Origin: Bradyrhizobium genosp. L
GTDB lineage: Bacteria; Pseudomonadota; Alphaproteobacteria; Rhizobiales; Xanthobacteraceae
Assembly: GCF_015624485.1 (NCBI RefSeq)
Contig: NZ_CP061378.1
Location: forward strand, 5,828,001 to 5,892,000
DNA: 64,000 nucleotides
Direction: 5' to 3'
Of this stretch, positions 35,903 to 44,078 are shown in pieces (position 1 is the first letter of the stretch; the number at the start of each line of letters is the position of its first letter). Under the pieces are notes generated by a model. It was not told the origin of the DNA, searched no databases, and worked only from the letters and a program-made list of their open reading frames with translations. Position numbers and translations under genes: made by a program.

Positions 35903-36715
35903 ATGTTCGGCCGAAACAGCCTGCTGTCGCGCCTGATCGTCGCGGCATTCGTGCTGTGCGTCGGCGGCGCTGCGCATGCGGAGAAGCGCGTCGCGCTGGT
36001 GGTCGGCAACTCCGCTTACCGGGACGCGCCGAACCTGCCGAACCCGGCCGCCGACGCCAAGCTGATGGCGGAGACGTTGACCTCGCTCGGCTTTTTCGTG
36101 GTCGGCGGCGGCGCGCTGGTCGATCTGACCAAGGGCGGCTTCGACGAGGCGCTGACCGCCTTCAGCCGCGAACTGGCCGGCGCCGACGTGGCGCTGTTCT
36201 ATTATGCCGGTCACGGCGTCGAGACCCACGGCCTGAACTACCTGGTGCCGGTCGACGCCCATCCGGCCGATGAAGGCGACGTGTTCATGCAGGGCGTCGG
36301 CATGGCCGGCGTGCTCGCGCAGATGGAGAAATCCGGCGCCAAGATCAATCTCGTGCTGCTCGATGCCTGCCGCAACAACCCGTTTCGCGGCCACGGCGTG
36401 CGCTCGAAGACCGGCGGGCTGGCGCAGATGCAGGCGCCGCCCGGCACGCTGATCTCGTTTTCGACCCAGCCGCGCAGCGTCGCGCTCGACGGCCATCACG
36501 GTCACAGTCCCTATACCCGCGCGGTTGCCGCCATCATCCGGCATCAGGGCTACGGCCTGTTCCGGACCTTCAACGAGATCGGGCTCGCGGTCGAACGGGA
36601 AACCCACGGCCGGCAATTGCCATGGCTCGCCTCCTCGCCGATCGCAGCCAGGTTCTACTTCGCGGGCCAGTCGCCGGCGGCGGCCGAGCAAAGCCCGCGT
36701 CCGATCCGGAACTGA
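35903..36715 (+). CDS. Secreted caspase-like (peptidase C14) protein
   Basis: The 270-residue protein starts with a signal peptide (MFGRNSLLSRLIVAAFVLCV, cut near AHAEKR). The caspase fold follows: RVALVVGNSAYRDAPNLPNP, then FYYAGHGVE with His104 and LLDACRNNPF with Cys156, a complete His-Cys dyad. A short C-terminal tail is Ala/Pro-rich. Orthocaspases of this type are widespread in rhizobia; substrate and role are unknown. The signal peptide places it in the periplasm or outside. Confidence 0.9.
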   Translation: MFGRNSLLSRLIVAAFVLCVGGAAHAEKRVALVVGNSAYRDAPNLPNPAADAKLMAETLTSLGFFVVGGGALVDLTKGGFDEALTAFSRELAGADVALFYYAGHGVETHGLNYLVPVDAHPADEGDVFMQGVGMAGVLAQMEKSGAKINLVLLDACRNNPFRGHGVRSKTGGLAQMQAPPGTLISFSTQPRSVALDGHHGHSPYTRAVAAIIRHQGYGLFRTFNEIGLAVERETHGRQLPWLASSPIAARFYFAGQSPAAAEQSPRPIRN

Positions 36716-36801
36716 AAGCGGCCACCTCGGCTTCGTGACTTGTGCCGGAAACCGGATCGGGTTGTGATCCGTAACAGCAGATATCCGACACGGAGCCCCG
36801 C

Positions 36802-37206
36802 ATGCGCGCGCTTCTCCTCATTGCCGCCGTTCTGCTTGCCCTCGCCTCGTCAGCCAAGGCGGACGACGTCACCGCCGCACAGGACGTGATCCGGGCGCAG
36901 GAGCAGGCGCTGAGCCACGACGATGCGGCAGCCGCCTATTCCTATGCAGCGCCCGCGATCCGGCAGATGTTTCCGCAGGCCGATATCTTCATGTCGATGG
37001 TGCAGAGAGGCTACGCGCCGGTCTATCGTCACAAGAGCTTCGAGTTCGGCGAGGCGCGCAGCGAAGGCGACCGGATCGCGCAGCGCGTCCACATCATCGA
37101 TGCCGATGGCGAGGCGTGGGAGGCGCTCTACACGCTTGAGCGGCAGTCCGACGGCAGCCTGAAGATCACCGGCTGCTCGCTGCTGAAGGCCGGTCAGTCG
37201 GTGTGA
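36802..37206 (+). CDS. DUF4864 domain exported protein
   Basis: A 134-residue protein with a signal peptide (MRALLLIAAVLLALASSAKA) and a mature domain AAQDVIRAQEQALSHDDAAA, followed by FPQADIFMSMVQRGYAPVYR. This is the NTF2-like pattern of DUF4864. Function unknown; periplasmic location inferred. It follows the caspase-like gene on the same strand by 86 bp. Confidence 0.85.
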   Translation: MRALLLIAAVLLALASSAKADDVTAAQDVIRAQEQALSHDDAAAAYSYAAPAIRQMFPQADIFMSMVQRGYAPVYRHKSFEFGEARSEGDRIAQRVHIIDADGEAWEALYTLERQSDGSLKITGCSLLKAGQSV

Positions 37207-37210
37207 ACCA

Positions 37211-37312
37211 GAGCATGATCCGGAAAAGTGTGAAGCGGTTTTCCGAAAAGATCATGCTCAAACAAAGAGCTAAAGCGCGATGACGATTCAACCCAATCTC
37301 ATCGCGCTTTAG
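37211..37312 (-). repeat. Bradyrhizobium-type intergenic repeat, copy 3 (reverse orientation)
   Basis: GAGCATGATCCGGAAAAGTG...TCTCATCGCGCTTTAG is the reverse complement of copies 1 and 2. It lies just after the DUF4864 stop. Confidence 0.9.
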
Positions 37313-37326
37313 GCGGGGATTCTTAT

Positions 37327-37376
37327 TTGAGCATGATCTTGTCCGGAAAACCGCTTCGCACTTTTCCGGATCATGC
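37327..37376 (+). repeat. Bradyrhizobium-type intergenic repeat, half copy 4
   Basis: TTGAGCATGATCTTGTCCGG...CGGATCATGC is the second module only, facing copy 3. It overlaps the last two codons and stop of the MFS gene at 37371. Confidence 0.88.
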
Positions 37377-38570
37377 CAGCGCCACCCGCTGCCGGGCGCG
37401 CATCAACAGCAGCAGCACGATGCTGACATTGAGCAGGTTCCAGGCCAGTCCATTGACGAAGGCGGCGGCGTAGGATCCGCTGGCGTCGAAGATCACGCCT
37501 GAGATCCAGCCGCCAAAGGACATGCCGAACACCGACGCGAAGATCACGATGCCGATCCGGGTCGCGGCTTCCGACGCCGGCATCGCTTCGCGCACGATGA
37601 TCGCATAGCTCGGCACGATGCCGCCTTGGAACAGGCCGAACATCGCCGAGATGATGTAGAGCGAGGTCAGGCTGTCGAAGAACAGATAGAACAACAGCGC
37701 CGAGCCTTGCGCGATCGAGCCGATCAGGAGCGTGCGCAAGCCTCCGATCCGGTCGGCCAGGAAGCCCGAGCCGATCCGGCTGATGATGCCGAAGCCGAGC
37801 ATCAGCGACAGCATCTCGGCGCCGCGCGCCACGCCATAGCCGAGGTCGCCGCAATAAGCCACGATATGGACCTGCGGCATCGACATCGCCACGCAGCAGG
37901 AGATCGACGCCAGCGCCAGGATCGCGGTCAGCGCATTGGTCGAGAGTCGCAGATCGACCCGTGGTGCCGCCGCGTTGGCGTGGCTGCGGCGGGTCGCCGC
38001 CCCCATCAACAGCCGCAACACCACGAGCGCGAGCGCCATCGCGACCGCGGTGAAGATGCCGATCGCGACATGGGTGGTGCGCCAGCCGACGCTTTGCATG
38101 CCGAAATTGACCAGCGGCGGCCACACCGTGCCGCCGACGTAATTGCCGCTGGCAGCGATCGCGACCGCAAGCCCGCGGTAACGGTCGAACCAGTGCGAGG
38201 CCTCCGCCATCAGCGGGCCGAAGGTCGCCGCCGATGACAGACCGATCGCGAAATGCAAGAAAATGAACGCCCAGATCGACGGCGCATTGCCGGCGGCGAC
38301 ATAGCCGAGCCCGAGAATGCCGATGCCGGCACCGATCGCCGCGACGATGCCGTAGCGGTCGCTGATCTTGCCGGTGATGACCTGGCCGATGCCGAAGCCG
38401 AGCATCACCATGGTGAAGGCGAGCGACGCCGTACCGCGGGTCGCGCCGAAATCTGCCTGCACGACCGGCAACGCCACCACCACCGACCACATGCCGACGC
38501 TGCCGAGCGAGCCGATCACCACGGCGATGGCAAGCCGCAGCCATGCCCGGCGCGAGTCGGGGATGAACAT
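37371..38570 (-). CDS. MFS transporter
   Basis: The 399-residue protein has about twelve hydrophobic segments and the cytoplasmic loop motif GKISDRYGIVAAIGAGIGIL between TM2 and TM3, with a second-half loop ADRIGGLRTLLIGS. It starts MFIPDSRRAWLRLAIAVVIG at 38570; upstream sequence in frame looks non-coding. The resemblance is to oxalate/formate or monocarboxylate-type carriers, but the substrate is not clear. The stop codon lies within the repeat at 37327-37376. Confidence 0.88.
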   Translation of the reverse strand: MFIPDSRRAWLRLAIAVVIGSLGSVGMWSVVVALPVVQADFGATRGTASLAFTMVMLGFGIGQVITGKISDRYGIVAAIGAGIGILGLGYVAAGNAPSIWAFIFLHFAIGLSSAATFGPLMAEASHWFDRYRGLAVAIAASGNYVGGTVWPPLVNFGMQSVGWRTTHVAIGIFTAVAMALALVVLRLLMGAATRRSHANAAAPRVDLRLSTNALTAILALASISCCVAMSMPQVHIVAYCGDLGYGVARGAEMLSLMLGFGIISRIGSGFLADRIGGLRTLLIGSIAQGSALLFYLFFDSLTSLYIISAMFGLFQGGIVPSYAIIVREAMPASEAATRIGIVIFASVFGMSFGGWISGVIFDASGSYAAAFVNGLAWNLLNVSIVLLLLMRARQRVALA

Positions 38571-38719
38571 TGCGGGTTCGGAGGAAAATTGAGAAGAAAT
38601 TGCCACGGCGGCCGGAACTTCGTCGGCATTTGCCTTGAGGTCAAGCCACAATGCCGAGAGATTAGGCATGCACGAGCAAGGGGAGCTGCCAGCTGCCGCC
38701 ATCGCGCCTTGTGGCCAAA

Positions 38720-39160
38720 TCAATTGGCGTAGTTCGGGTCCTGATGCTGGAACGGGCCGCACTTCGCGTTGCGGGCGAACCGCTGATCGAAATCGACCAT
38801 ACCACCACCGACCGGAATCTTTGTCGACGGCAGGCCGCGTGTGTACTGGTTGACGGTGACGAACTTCTTGTCCGCGCTCATCGTGATCCGCACCGGCTCG
38901 AGCGACTTGCCCTTGTTGATGTCGGACAGATCGAGCGTGTAGTAGCCGTTCACCGTCCGGCCGGCGGCCATGCCCTGATCGGAGTAGATCACCGCATCGG
39001 GAAGGTAGAGCTCGATCGGGACGCCCTCTGCGTTGCAGACCAGCATGCGGACCAGCCAGGCCCGGTCGTCCGGCAGCGAAGCGGCCGAGGCGGGTGCGGA
39101 CGATACCGCCGCTATCGCGGCAAGTCCGATCGCGGCCGCACGCCCTCCCTTGTTCGACAT
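38720..39160 (-). CDS. Secreted hypothetical protein (146 aa)
   Basis: Signal peptide MSNKGGRAAAIGLAAIAAVS ending near ASAAS, then a mature domain including RAWLVRMLVCNAEGVPIELY and YSDQGMAAGRTVNGYYTLDL. Two cysteines may pair (CNAEG and NAKCGPF). No family recognised. It lies upstream of and divergent from flhA. Confidence 0.65.
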   Translation of the reverse strand: MSNKGGRAAAIGLAAIAAVSSAPASAASLPDDRAWLVRMLVCNAEGVPIELYLPDAVIYSDQGMAAGRTVNGYYTLDLSDINKGKSLEPVRITMSADKKFVTVNQYTRGLPSTKIPVGGGMVDFDQRFARNAKCGPFQHQDPNYAN

Positions 39161-39255
39161 GATCTGCTCCGAGGATTCCGTTGCTCGCGTTCGTCGGACG
39201 GCGGCTTGCGAAAGTTCAGCGTCCCGGCCCGGAAATCGTCAGTGCCTTGCCGGAA

Positions 39256-39271
39256 TTAACCCTTTGCTAAC
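39256..39271. promoter_or_regulatory. CtrA-box-like site upstream of flhA
   Basis: TTAA-ccctttg-CTAAC fits the CtrA consensus TTAA-N7-TTAAC with one mismatch. It lies 170 bp upstream of the flhA start. Flagellar genes are CtrA targets in several alphaproteobacteria, so the site is plausible, not proven. Confidence 0.5.
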
Positions 39272-39442
39272 CATACACCGGGCAAAAATTGCCCAGTGAA
39301 GTCGAGTGTCGTCGAACGCGTATAGCGGGTGGAGATCCCCGTGGACGCCAGCGCGGTGCCTCACTTTCGGAACGGCGGCCCCTCGGCCGTCGCGCAGACG
39401 CTTGGCGGCCGCGGCCGCCAGTCGCGAGGGAGAGCGGCAACC

Positions 39443-41569
39443 ATGGTCGACATCACGGCGGGTCAGGGTACGGCGGGCAAAGGCGGCTTCCCGAGCCTGA
39501 GCGAGATCAGCGACATCATCAAGCGCGGCGACCTCGCGCTGGCGATCGGCGTCATGACCATCCTGGTCGTGCTGATCCTGCCGCTGCCGTCGATCGTGCT
39601 CGACCTGTTCCTGGCGGTCTCGATCACGCTCTCGATCCTGATCCTGATGACCTCGCTGTTCATCCAGGCGCCGCTGGAATTCTCGTCGTTCCCGACCATC
39701 CTGCTGATCTCGACCATGATGCGGCTGTCGCTGAACATGGCCTCGACCCGGCTGATCCTCTCCCACGGCCACGAGGGCACCGCGGCGGCCGGCCACGTCA
39801 TCGAAGCCTTCGGCAACTTCGTTATGGGCGGCAACTTCGTGATCGGCATCATCGTGTTCGCGATCCTGGTGATCGTGAACTTCGTGGTCATCACCAAGGG
39901 TTCGGGCCGCATCGCCGAGGTCGCGGCGCGCTTCCAATTGGACTCGATGCCCGGCAAGCAGATGGCGATCGACGCCGACCTCTCCGCCGGCCTGATCGAC
40001 GAGAAGGCCGCCCGCGAGCGCCGCAAGGCGCTGGAGGACGAAAGCGGCTTCTTCGGCGCCATGGACGGTGCCTCGAAGTTCGTCCGCGGCGACGCCATCG
40101 CAGGCCTTCTGATCGTCGCCATCAACGTGGTCGGCGGCATCATCATCGGCGTCGCCCAGCAGGGACTCGGTTTCGCCGAGGCCGCCCGCTCCTACACCGT
40201 GCTGACCGTCGGCGACGGCCTCGTCACCCAGGTGCCGGCGCTGATCGTCTCGACCGCGGCGGGCCTCCTGGTCTCCAAGGCCGGCATCACCGGCGCCGCG
40301 GACAAGGCGCTGATGAACCAGCTCTCCGGTTATCCGCAGGCGCTCGGCATGTCGGCCGGTGTCATGCTGATCCTGTCGCTGCTGCCGGGCATTCCGACCG
40401 TGCCGTTCCTGGCGCTCGGCTCCGGCGCCGCGGCGCTGGCCTGGAGCGCGCGCAAGCGCAAGAAGGTGGCGAAGGCCGCCGAAGCCGCTGCCGCGGCCGC
40501 CCCGGCTGCGGCCGCCGCCGCGGCTGCAGCGGAAGAGCCGATCGCTGCCGCGCTGAAGATCGACGACCTCAAGATCGAGCTCGGCTATGCGCTGTTGCCG
40601 CTGGTCAACGGCCCCGACGGCACCGACCGCCTCACCGAGCAGATCAAGGCGCTGCGCCGCTCGCTCGCCATCGAGATGGGCTTCGTGATGCCGGCGGTGC
40701 GCATCCTCGACAACGTCCAGCTTGAGGCCAACAGCTACGCCATCAAGATCAAGGAAGTCGACGCCGGATCGGGCAAGATCTGGCCGAGCCAGTTCATGGT
40801 CATGGACCCCGCCGGCAACCAGGTGCACCTGCCCGGCGTCCACACCATCGAGCCGACCTTCGGGCTGCCCGCAACCTGGGTCGATGCCGGCCTGAAGGAA
40901 GAGGCCGCGCTGAAGGGTTACACCGTGGTCGACGCCGCCACCGTGCTGTCGACCCACCTGACCGAGCTGCTCAAGACCAACATGTCGGACCTGTTGTCCT
41001 ATGGCGAGGTGCAGAAGCTGATCAAGGACCTGCCGAAGGAGCAGGGCGAACTGATCAAGGACATCGTGCCGAGCCTGGTCACGGTGTCGGGCATCCAGCG
41101 CGTCCTCCAATTGCTGCTTGCCGAGCGCATCTCGATCCGCGACCTCTCGACCATCCTCGAGGGCATCGCCGACGCGCTGGCGTTCTCGCGCAACCCGGCC
41201 ACCATGGTCGAGCACGTCCGCGCCCGGCTGGCGCGGCAGATCTGCGCCCAAAACACCTCGCCGAACGGCTACCTGCCGCTGATCGCCTTGTCGGCGCGCT
41301 GGGAGCAGGCCTTCGCCGAGTCGATCGTCGGCCAGGGCGACGACCGCAGCCTCGCGATGCAGCCCTCGAAACTGTCCGAGTTCATGACCGCCGTGCGCAA
41401 CGCCTTCGAGCAGGCGGCGCGCGAAGGCGAAGCGCCGGTGCTGGTGACCTCGGCGGCGATCCGGCCCTTCGTCCGCTCGCTGGTGGAACGGTTCCGCTCG
41501 CAGACCACCGTGCTGTCGCAAGCCGAAATCCACCCCCGCGCCCGGCTGAAGACAGTCGGCAGCGTCTGA
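39443..41569 (+). CDS. flhA: Flagellar export gate protein FlhA
   Basis: The 708-residue protein has an N-terminal membrane half with conserved PLPSIVLDLFLAVSITLSIL, PTILLISTMMRLSLNMASTR and GVAQQGLGFAEAARSYTVLT, and a C-terminal cytoplasmic half. FlhA forms the nonameric export-gate ring under the flagellum. The start is put at ATG 39443 (MVDITAGQG), with GAGGGAGAG about 8 bp upstream; GTG 39329 would add 38 low-similarity residues. An Ala-rich linker (about residues 346-368) joins the two halves and is longer than usual. Confidence 0.95.
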   Translation: MVDITAGQGTAGKGGFPSLSEISDIIKRGDLALAIGVMTILVVLILPLPSIVLDLFLAVSITLSILILMTSLFIQAPLEFSSFPTILLISTMMRLSLNMASTRLILSHGHEGTAAAGHVIEAFGNFVMGGNFVIGIIVFAILVIVNFVVITKGSGRIAEVAARFQLDSMPGKQMAIDADLSAGLIDEKAARERRKALEDESGFFGAMDGASKFVRGDAIAGLLIVAINVVGGIIIGVAQQGLGFAEAARSYTVLTVGDGLVTQVPALIVSTAAGLLVSKAGITGAADKALMNQLSGYPQALGMSAGVMLILSLLPGIPTVPFLALGSGAAALAWSARKRKKVAKAAEAAAAAAPAAAAAAAAAEEPIAAALKIDDLKIELGYALLPLVNGPDGTDRLTEQIKALRRSLAIEMGFVMPAVRILDNVQLEANSYAIKIKEVDAGSGKIWPSQFMVMDPAGNQVHLPGVHTIEPTFGLPATWVDAGLKEEAALKGYTVVDAATVLSTHLTELLKTNMSDLLSYGEVQKLIKDLPKEQGELIKDIVPSLVTVSGIQRVLQLLLAERISIRDLSTILEGIADALAFSRNPATMVEHVRARLARQICAQNTSPNGYLPLIALSARWEQAFAESIVGQGDDRSLAMQPSKLSEFMTAVRNAFEQAAREGEAPVLVTSAAIRPFVRSLVERFRSQTTVLSQAEIHPRARLKTVGSV

Positions 41570-41893
41570 GAAAGTGCAAATCAGCCCGCGGCTTGGGCAG
41601 TGTTTTTGCGTCACAGGCAACTGATTTGTGTGGAACCGCCCAAAACGGCCCTATTCGCAGCGCAGCGATGTGGCTGAAATTCAACATGTTGATATTACAT
41701 GGAATTAACCTGAGATGGGCGCCTCAGGAGGGCGCTTTTGATCGCGGCCGATCACGTCTGATCACTGCCTTGTGATAGCCCCTTGGGAACGGAATCGGCG
41801 AATCCTACGTTAGCGGGGCGAGACAGGTTGAACCGGCCGGCAGAACCGATCGACCAATCTGTGAGACGAACGGGAAGGCGGCAGGAGACTTCC
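41570..41893. other. Intergenic gap after flhA
   Basis: 324 bp without a gene. A GC stem with a short T run (GCGCC-TCAGGAG-GGCGC-TTTT, 41719-41739) could be a weak terminator for flhA. Nothing else recognised. Confidence 0.45.
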
Positions 41894-42094
41894 ATGAACC
41901 ACTCGATCTACAGCGCAGATCGTACGACGCATCTGAAGATCGTCGTGGTTGCATTGGTCGCCGGCATCATGGTCGCCGGTTTCGGCATCACGATGCATAA
42001 CCCGTCGGATGAAGGTTACACCCAGACGGCGCGTGTGATGAAGGCCGGCAAGCCGGTCGCGATCACGAGCTCGAGCAACTCGCTGGTCCGTTGA
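41894..42094 (+). CDS. Small single-pass membrane protein (66 aa)
   Basis: ATG 41894 with GCAGGAG upstream gives MNHSIYSADRTTHLKIVVVA followed by a hydrophobic segment (ALVAGIMVAGFGITMH) and a short hydrophilic tail. The layout, a single transmembrane segment with a Ser-rich end, is common among small rhizobial proteins of unknown role. A strong terminator follows at 42206. Confidence 0.7.
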   Translation: MNHSIYSADRTTHLKIVVVALVAGIMVAGFGITMHNPSDEGYTQTARVMKAGKPVAITSSSNSLVR

Positions 42095-42205
42095 TGGGCA
42101 GGCTCGCTAACAGGAGAGTTTCACGGAATTCACGTAGTCTCTTTACAGCCCCCCAAAGTCGCTACGTGGATATTTAAGACCCCCAACTACCCCCAAGTTG
42201 ACTGC

Positions 42206-42240
42206 GAAAACGCCCGCTCCCCACGGGCGTTTTCTTTTTT
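42206..42240 (+). terminator. Strong rho-independent terminator
   Basis: An 11-bp perfect stem GAAAACGCCCG / CGGGCGTTTTC (42206-42216 and 42224-42234), 7-nt loop, then TTTTTT. It ends the small membrane protein transcript. Confidence 0.9.
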
Positions 42241-42258
42241 GTGTGGATGGGCCGGCCG

Positions 42259-42708
42259 TCACGGCTGAAGCAGATTGTCGACGCAGCGCCGCAGCAATTT
42301 CGACAGCAGTTCAATGTCCGCTTGATCCAGTGATTTGGTCATGCGCGTCTCGATCCCGACAACGGCGGCGCGCGCCCGTCCGAGCACGTTGCGCCCGCTG
42401 CGGGTCAATTCGCCGCGCAGGATTCGGCCGTGGCGCGGATCGGCGCTCCGCGTCAGCAAGCCGTCACGCTCGAGATTGGCGACGAGGCCCTGCATCGACT
42501 GAGCCGTCACGAAGGCGGCGCGCGCCAGCGCAGCGTTCGAGATGCCCGGATCCAGATCGACCGCAACGAGCACGGCGAATTGCGGCGCCGTAATTCCGAA
42601 CGGCCGGATCGCATCGTCGATCTGAACCCTCAGCGCATGCTGCACGAGTTTGATCAGGTAACCGAGGGCGCCGGAAACCGGCGCCGGCATCGCATCCGAA
42701 CTTGACAT
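42259..42708 (-). CDS. MarR family transcriptional regulator
   Basis: The 149-residue winged-helix protein has ITAPQFAVLVAVDLDPGISN, AALARAAFVTAQSMQGLVAN recognition helix and wing region DPRHGRILRGELTRSGRNVL. It is divergent from the FAD monooxygenase and separated from it by 98 bp carrying a tandem direct repeat. It probably represses the monooxygenase until a small aromatic or phenolic ligand is present; inferred from family and position. Confidence 0.9.
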   Translation of the reverse strand: MSSSDAMPAPVSGALGYLIKLVQHALRVQIDDAIRPFGITAPQFAVLVAVDLDPGISNAALARAAFVTAQSMQGLVANLERDGLLTRSADPRHGRILRGELTRSGRNVLGRARAAVVGIETRMTKSLDQADIELLSKLLRRCVDNLLQP

Positions 42709-42748
42709 ATAAAGAGCCTGATACTTAATATAAGGAGGCTGATATTAC
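42707..42748. promoter_or_regulatory. Tandem 21-bp direct repeat between marR-like gene and monooxygenase
   Basis: ATATAAaGAGcCTGATA (from 42707) and ATATAAgGAGgCTGATA (from 42728) are near-identical and start exactly 21 bp apart, two helical turns. The first copy overlaps the MarR start codon. Candidate binding sites for the MarR protein, although MarR sites are usually inverted repeats. Confidence 0.55.
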
Positions 42749-42806
42749 GGTCTGCGCACTGCTTTGGCAATTGCAGGACCGAACACATGCGACCAAGGAG
42801 ACGCCC

Positions 42807-44072
42807 ATGAAGCATCCGCTGAAGGTGATCATCATCGGCGCTGGAACAGGCGGGCTTTGCCTGGCGCATGGCCTGAAATCGGACGGCATCGAGGTCGAGC
42901 TCTTCGAGCGAGATCGATCGCCCGCCGATCATCAGCAGGGTTATCGGCTCAGCATCAGCGCGACCGGCGGCGCCGCGCTGCGCGATTGCCTGCCGGCGGA
43001 GCTGTTCGACGAGCTGGTTGCGAACGCTGCCGAGCCCAGCCAGGGCATCACGTTCGTCGATCATCGACTGAACCGTCTGCTGGCGATCGACTTTCCGCAC
43101 CGCGGCCGCGGCGATCCGGCAGCTGAACGTCCGATCGCTCGAGCGGCGCTTCGTCGCATCTTGTCGGAGGGTCTCGACGACATCACGCGCTTTGGCAAGA
43201 CGTTTTCCGCATTCGCCGATGATGCGAACGGATCCGTCATCGCGCGGTTCGACGACGGGAGCACGGCAAAAGGCGATGTCCTGATCGGCGCTGATGGCGC
43301 GGCCTCGCGCCTGCGTTCGCAGTTGCTGCCGCATGCCCGGCGCATCGAAACCGACGTCGTCGCCATCAGCGGCAAGTTTGCGCTCACTGACGATAACCGC
43401 GCGGCAATCCCTCCCCCTGTTTTGCGCGGCCCGACACCCGTCCTCGGCCCGCGCGGCGGCTTTCTGTTCGCGAACGCGGTCGAGTACGCCGCGAACACCG
43501 GCCGTGCCGCAGATCCGGGTCGCATTGCGACGGACCGGGAAGCCTACGTGATGTGGGGCTTTTCGGCACACCGCAAGCTGTTCGGGACTGTCGCGCTGGA
43601 CGAGCTCGGCGGCGCGGCATTGAAGCGCGTCGTGCAGGCGATGATGCAGGACTGGCATCCCCACCTCAGACGCCTCGTCGAGATGGCCGATGCATCGACG
43701 GTCTCGACATTTGCAGTGAAGACGTCGGTCCCGATCGCTCCCTGGACGACGCGGAATGTGACGCTGCTCGGCGATGCCCTTCACAACATGACGCCCTTCC
43801 GCGGGACCGGAGCCAACACCGCCTTGCGCGACGCGGCCGCTCTTCGCACGGCGCTGTCGGCTTGCGCCCGCGGCGAGCAACAGTTGATTTCGGCGCTGGC
43901 GCGCTATGAACGCGAGATGATCGCATACGGCTTCGATGCGGTGCGGACCTCGCTTGCGGATATGGAACGCTTTCACGTCGAAAACGGATGGTCGCGATTT
44001 CGCGTCAAGACGGCGCTTCGCGCCGCCGACTGGATTCCGCCGCTCAAGACGCGGCTCACGCGCGGCCGTTGA
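42807..44072 (+). CDS. FAD-dependent monooxygenase (PHBH-like)
   Basis: The 421-residue flavoprotein has the dinucleotide motif VIIIGAGTGGLCLAHGLKSD, the DG motif DVLIGADGAASRLRS and the second FAD motif TLLGDALHNMTPFRGTGANT. This is the class A aromatic hydroxylase architecture, using NAD(P)H and O2. Start ATG 42807 with AAGGAGAC upstream. The divergent MarR regulator suggests an aromatic or antibiotic-like substrate. It ends 6 bp from the convergent anti-sigma gene. Confidence 0.9.
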   Translation: MKHPLKVIIIGAGTGGLCLAHGLKSDGIEVELFERDRSPADHQQGYRLSISATGGAALRDCLPAELFDELVANAAEPSQGITFVDHRLNRLLAIDFPHRGRGDPAAERPIARAALRRILSEGLDDITRFGKTFSAFADDANGSVIARFDDGSTAKGDVLIGADGAASRLRSQLLPHARRIETDVVAISGKFALTDDNRAAIPPPVLRGPTPVLGPRGGFLFANAVEYAANTGRAADPGRIATDREAYVMWGFSAHRKLFGTVALDELGGAALKRVVQAMMQDWHPHLRRLVEMADASTVSTFAVKTSVPIAPWTTRNVTLLGDALHNMTPFRGTGANTALRDAAALRTALSACARGEQQLISALARYEREMIAYGFDAVRTSLADMERFHVENGWSRFRVKTALRAADWIPPLKTRLTRGR

Positions 44073-44078
44073 GCGCCG

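Noticed and set aside
39239..41620. Long minus-strand open frame (793 codons) opposite flhA
   Set aside because: It mirrors the codon structure of flhA, is rich in Arg/His/Asp/Gly and has no family features; a shadow of a GC-rich gene.
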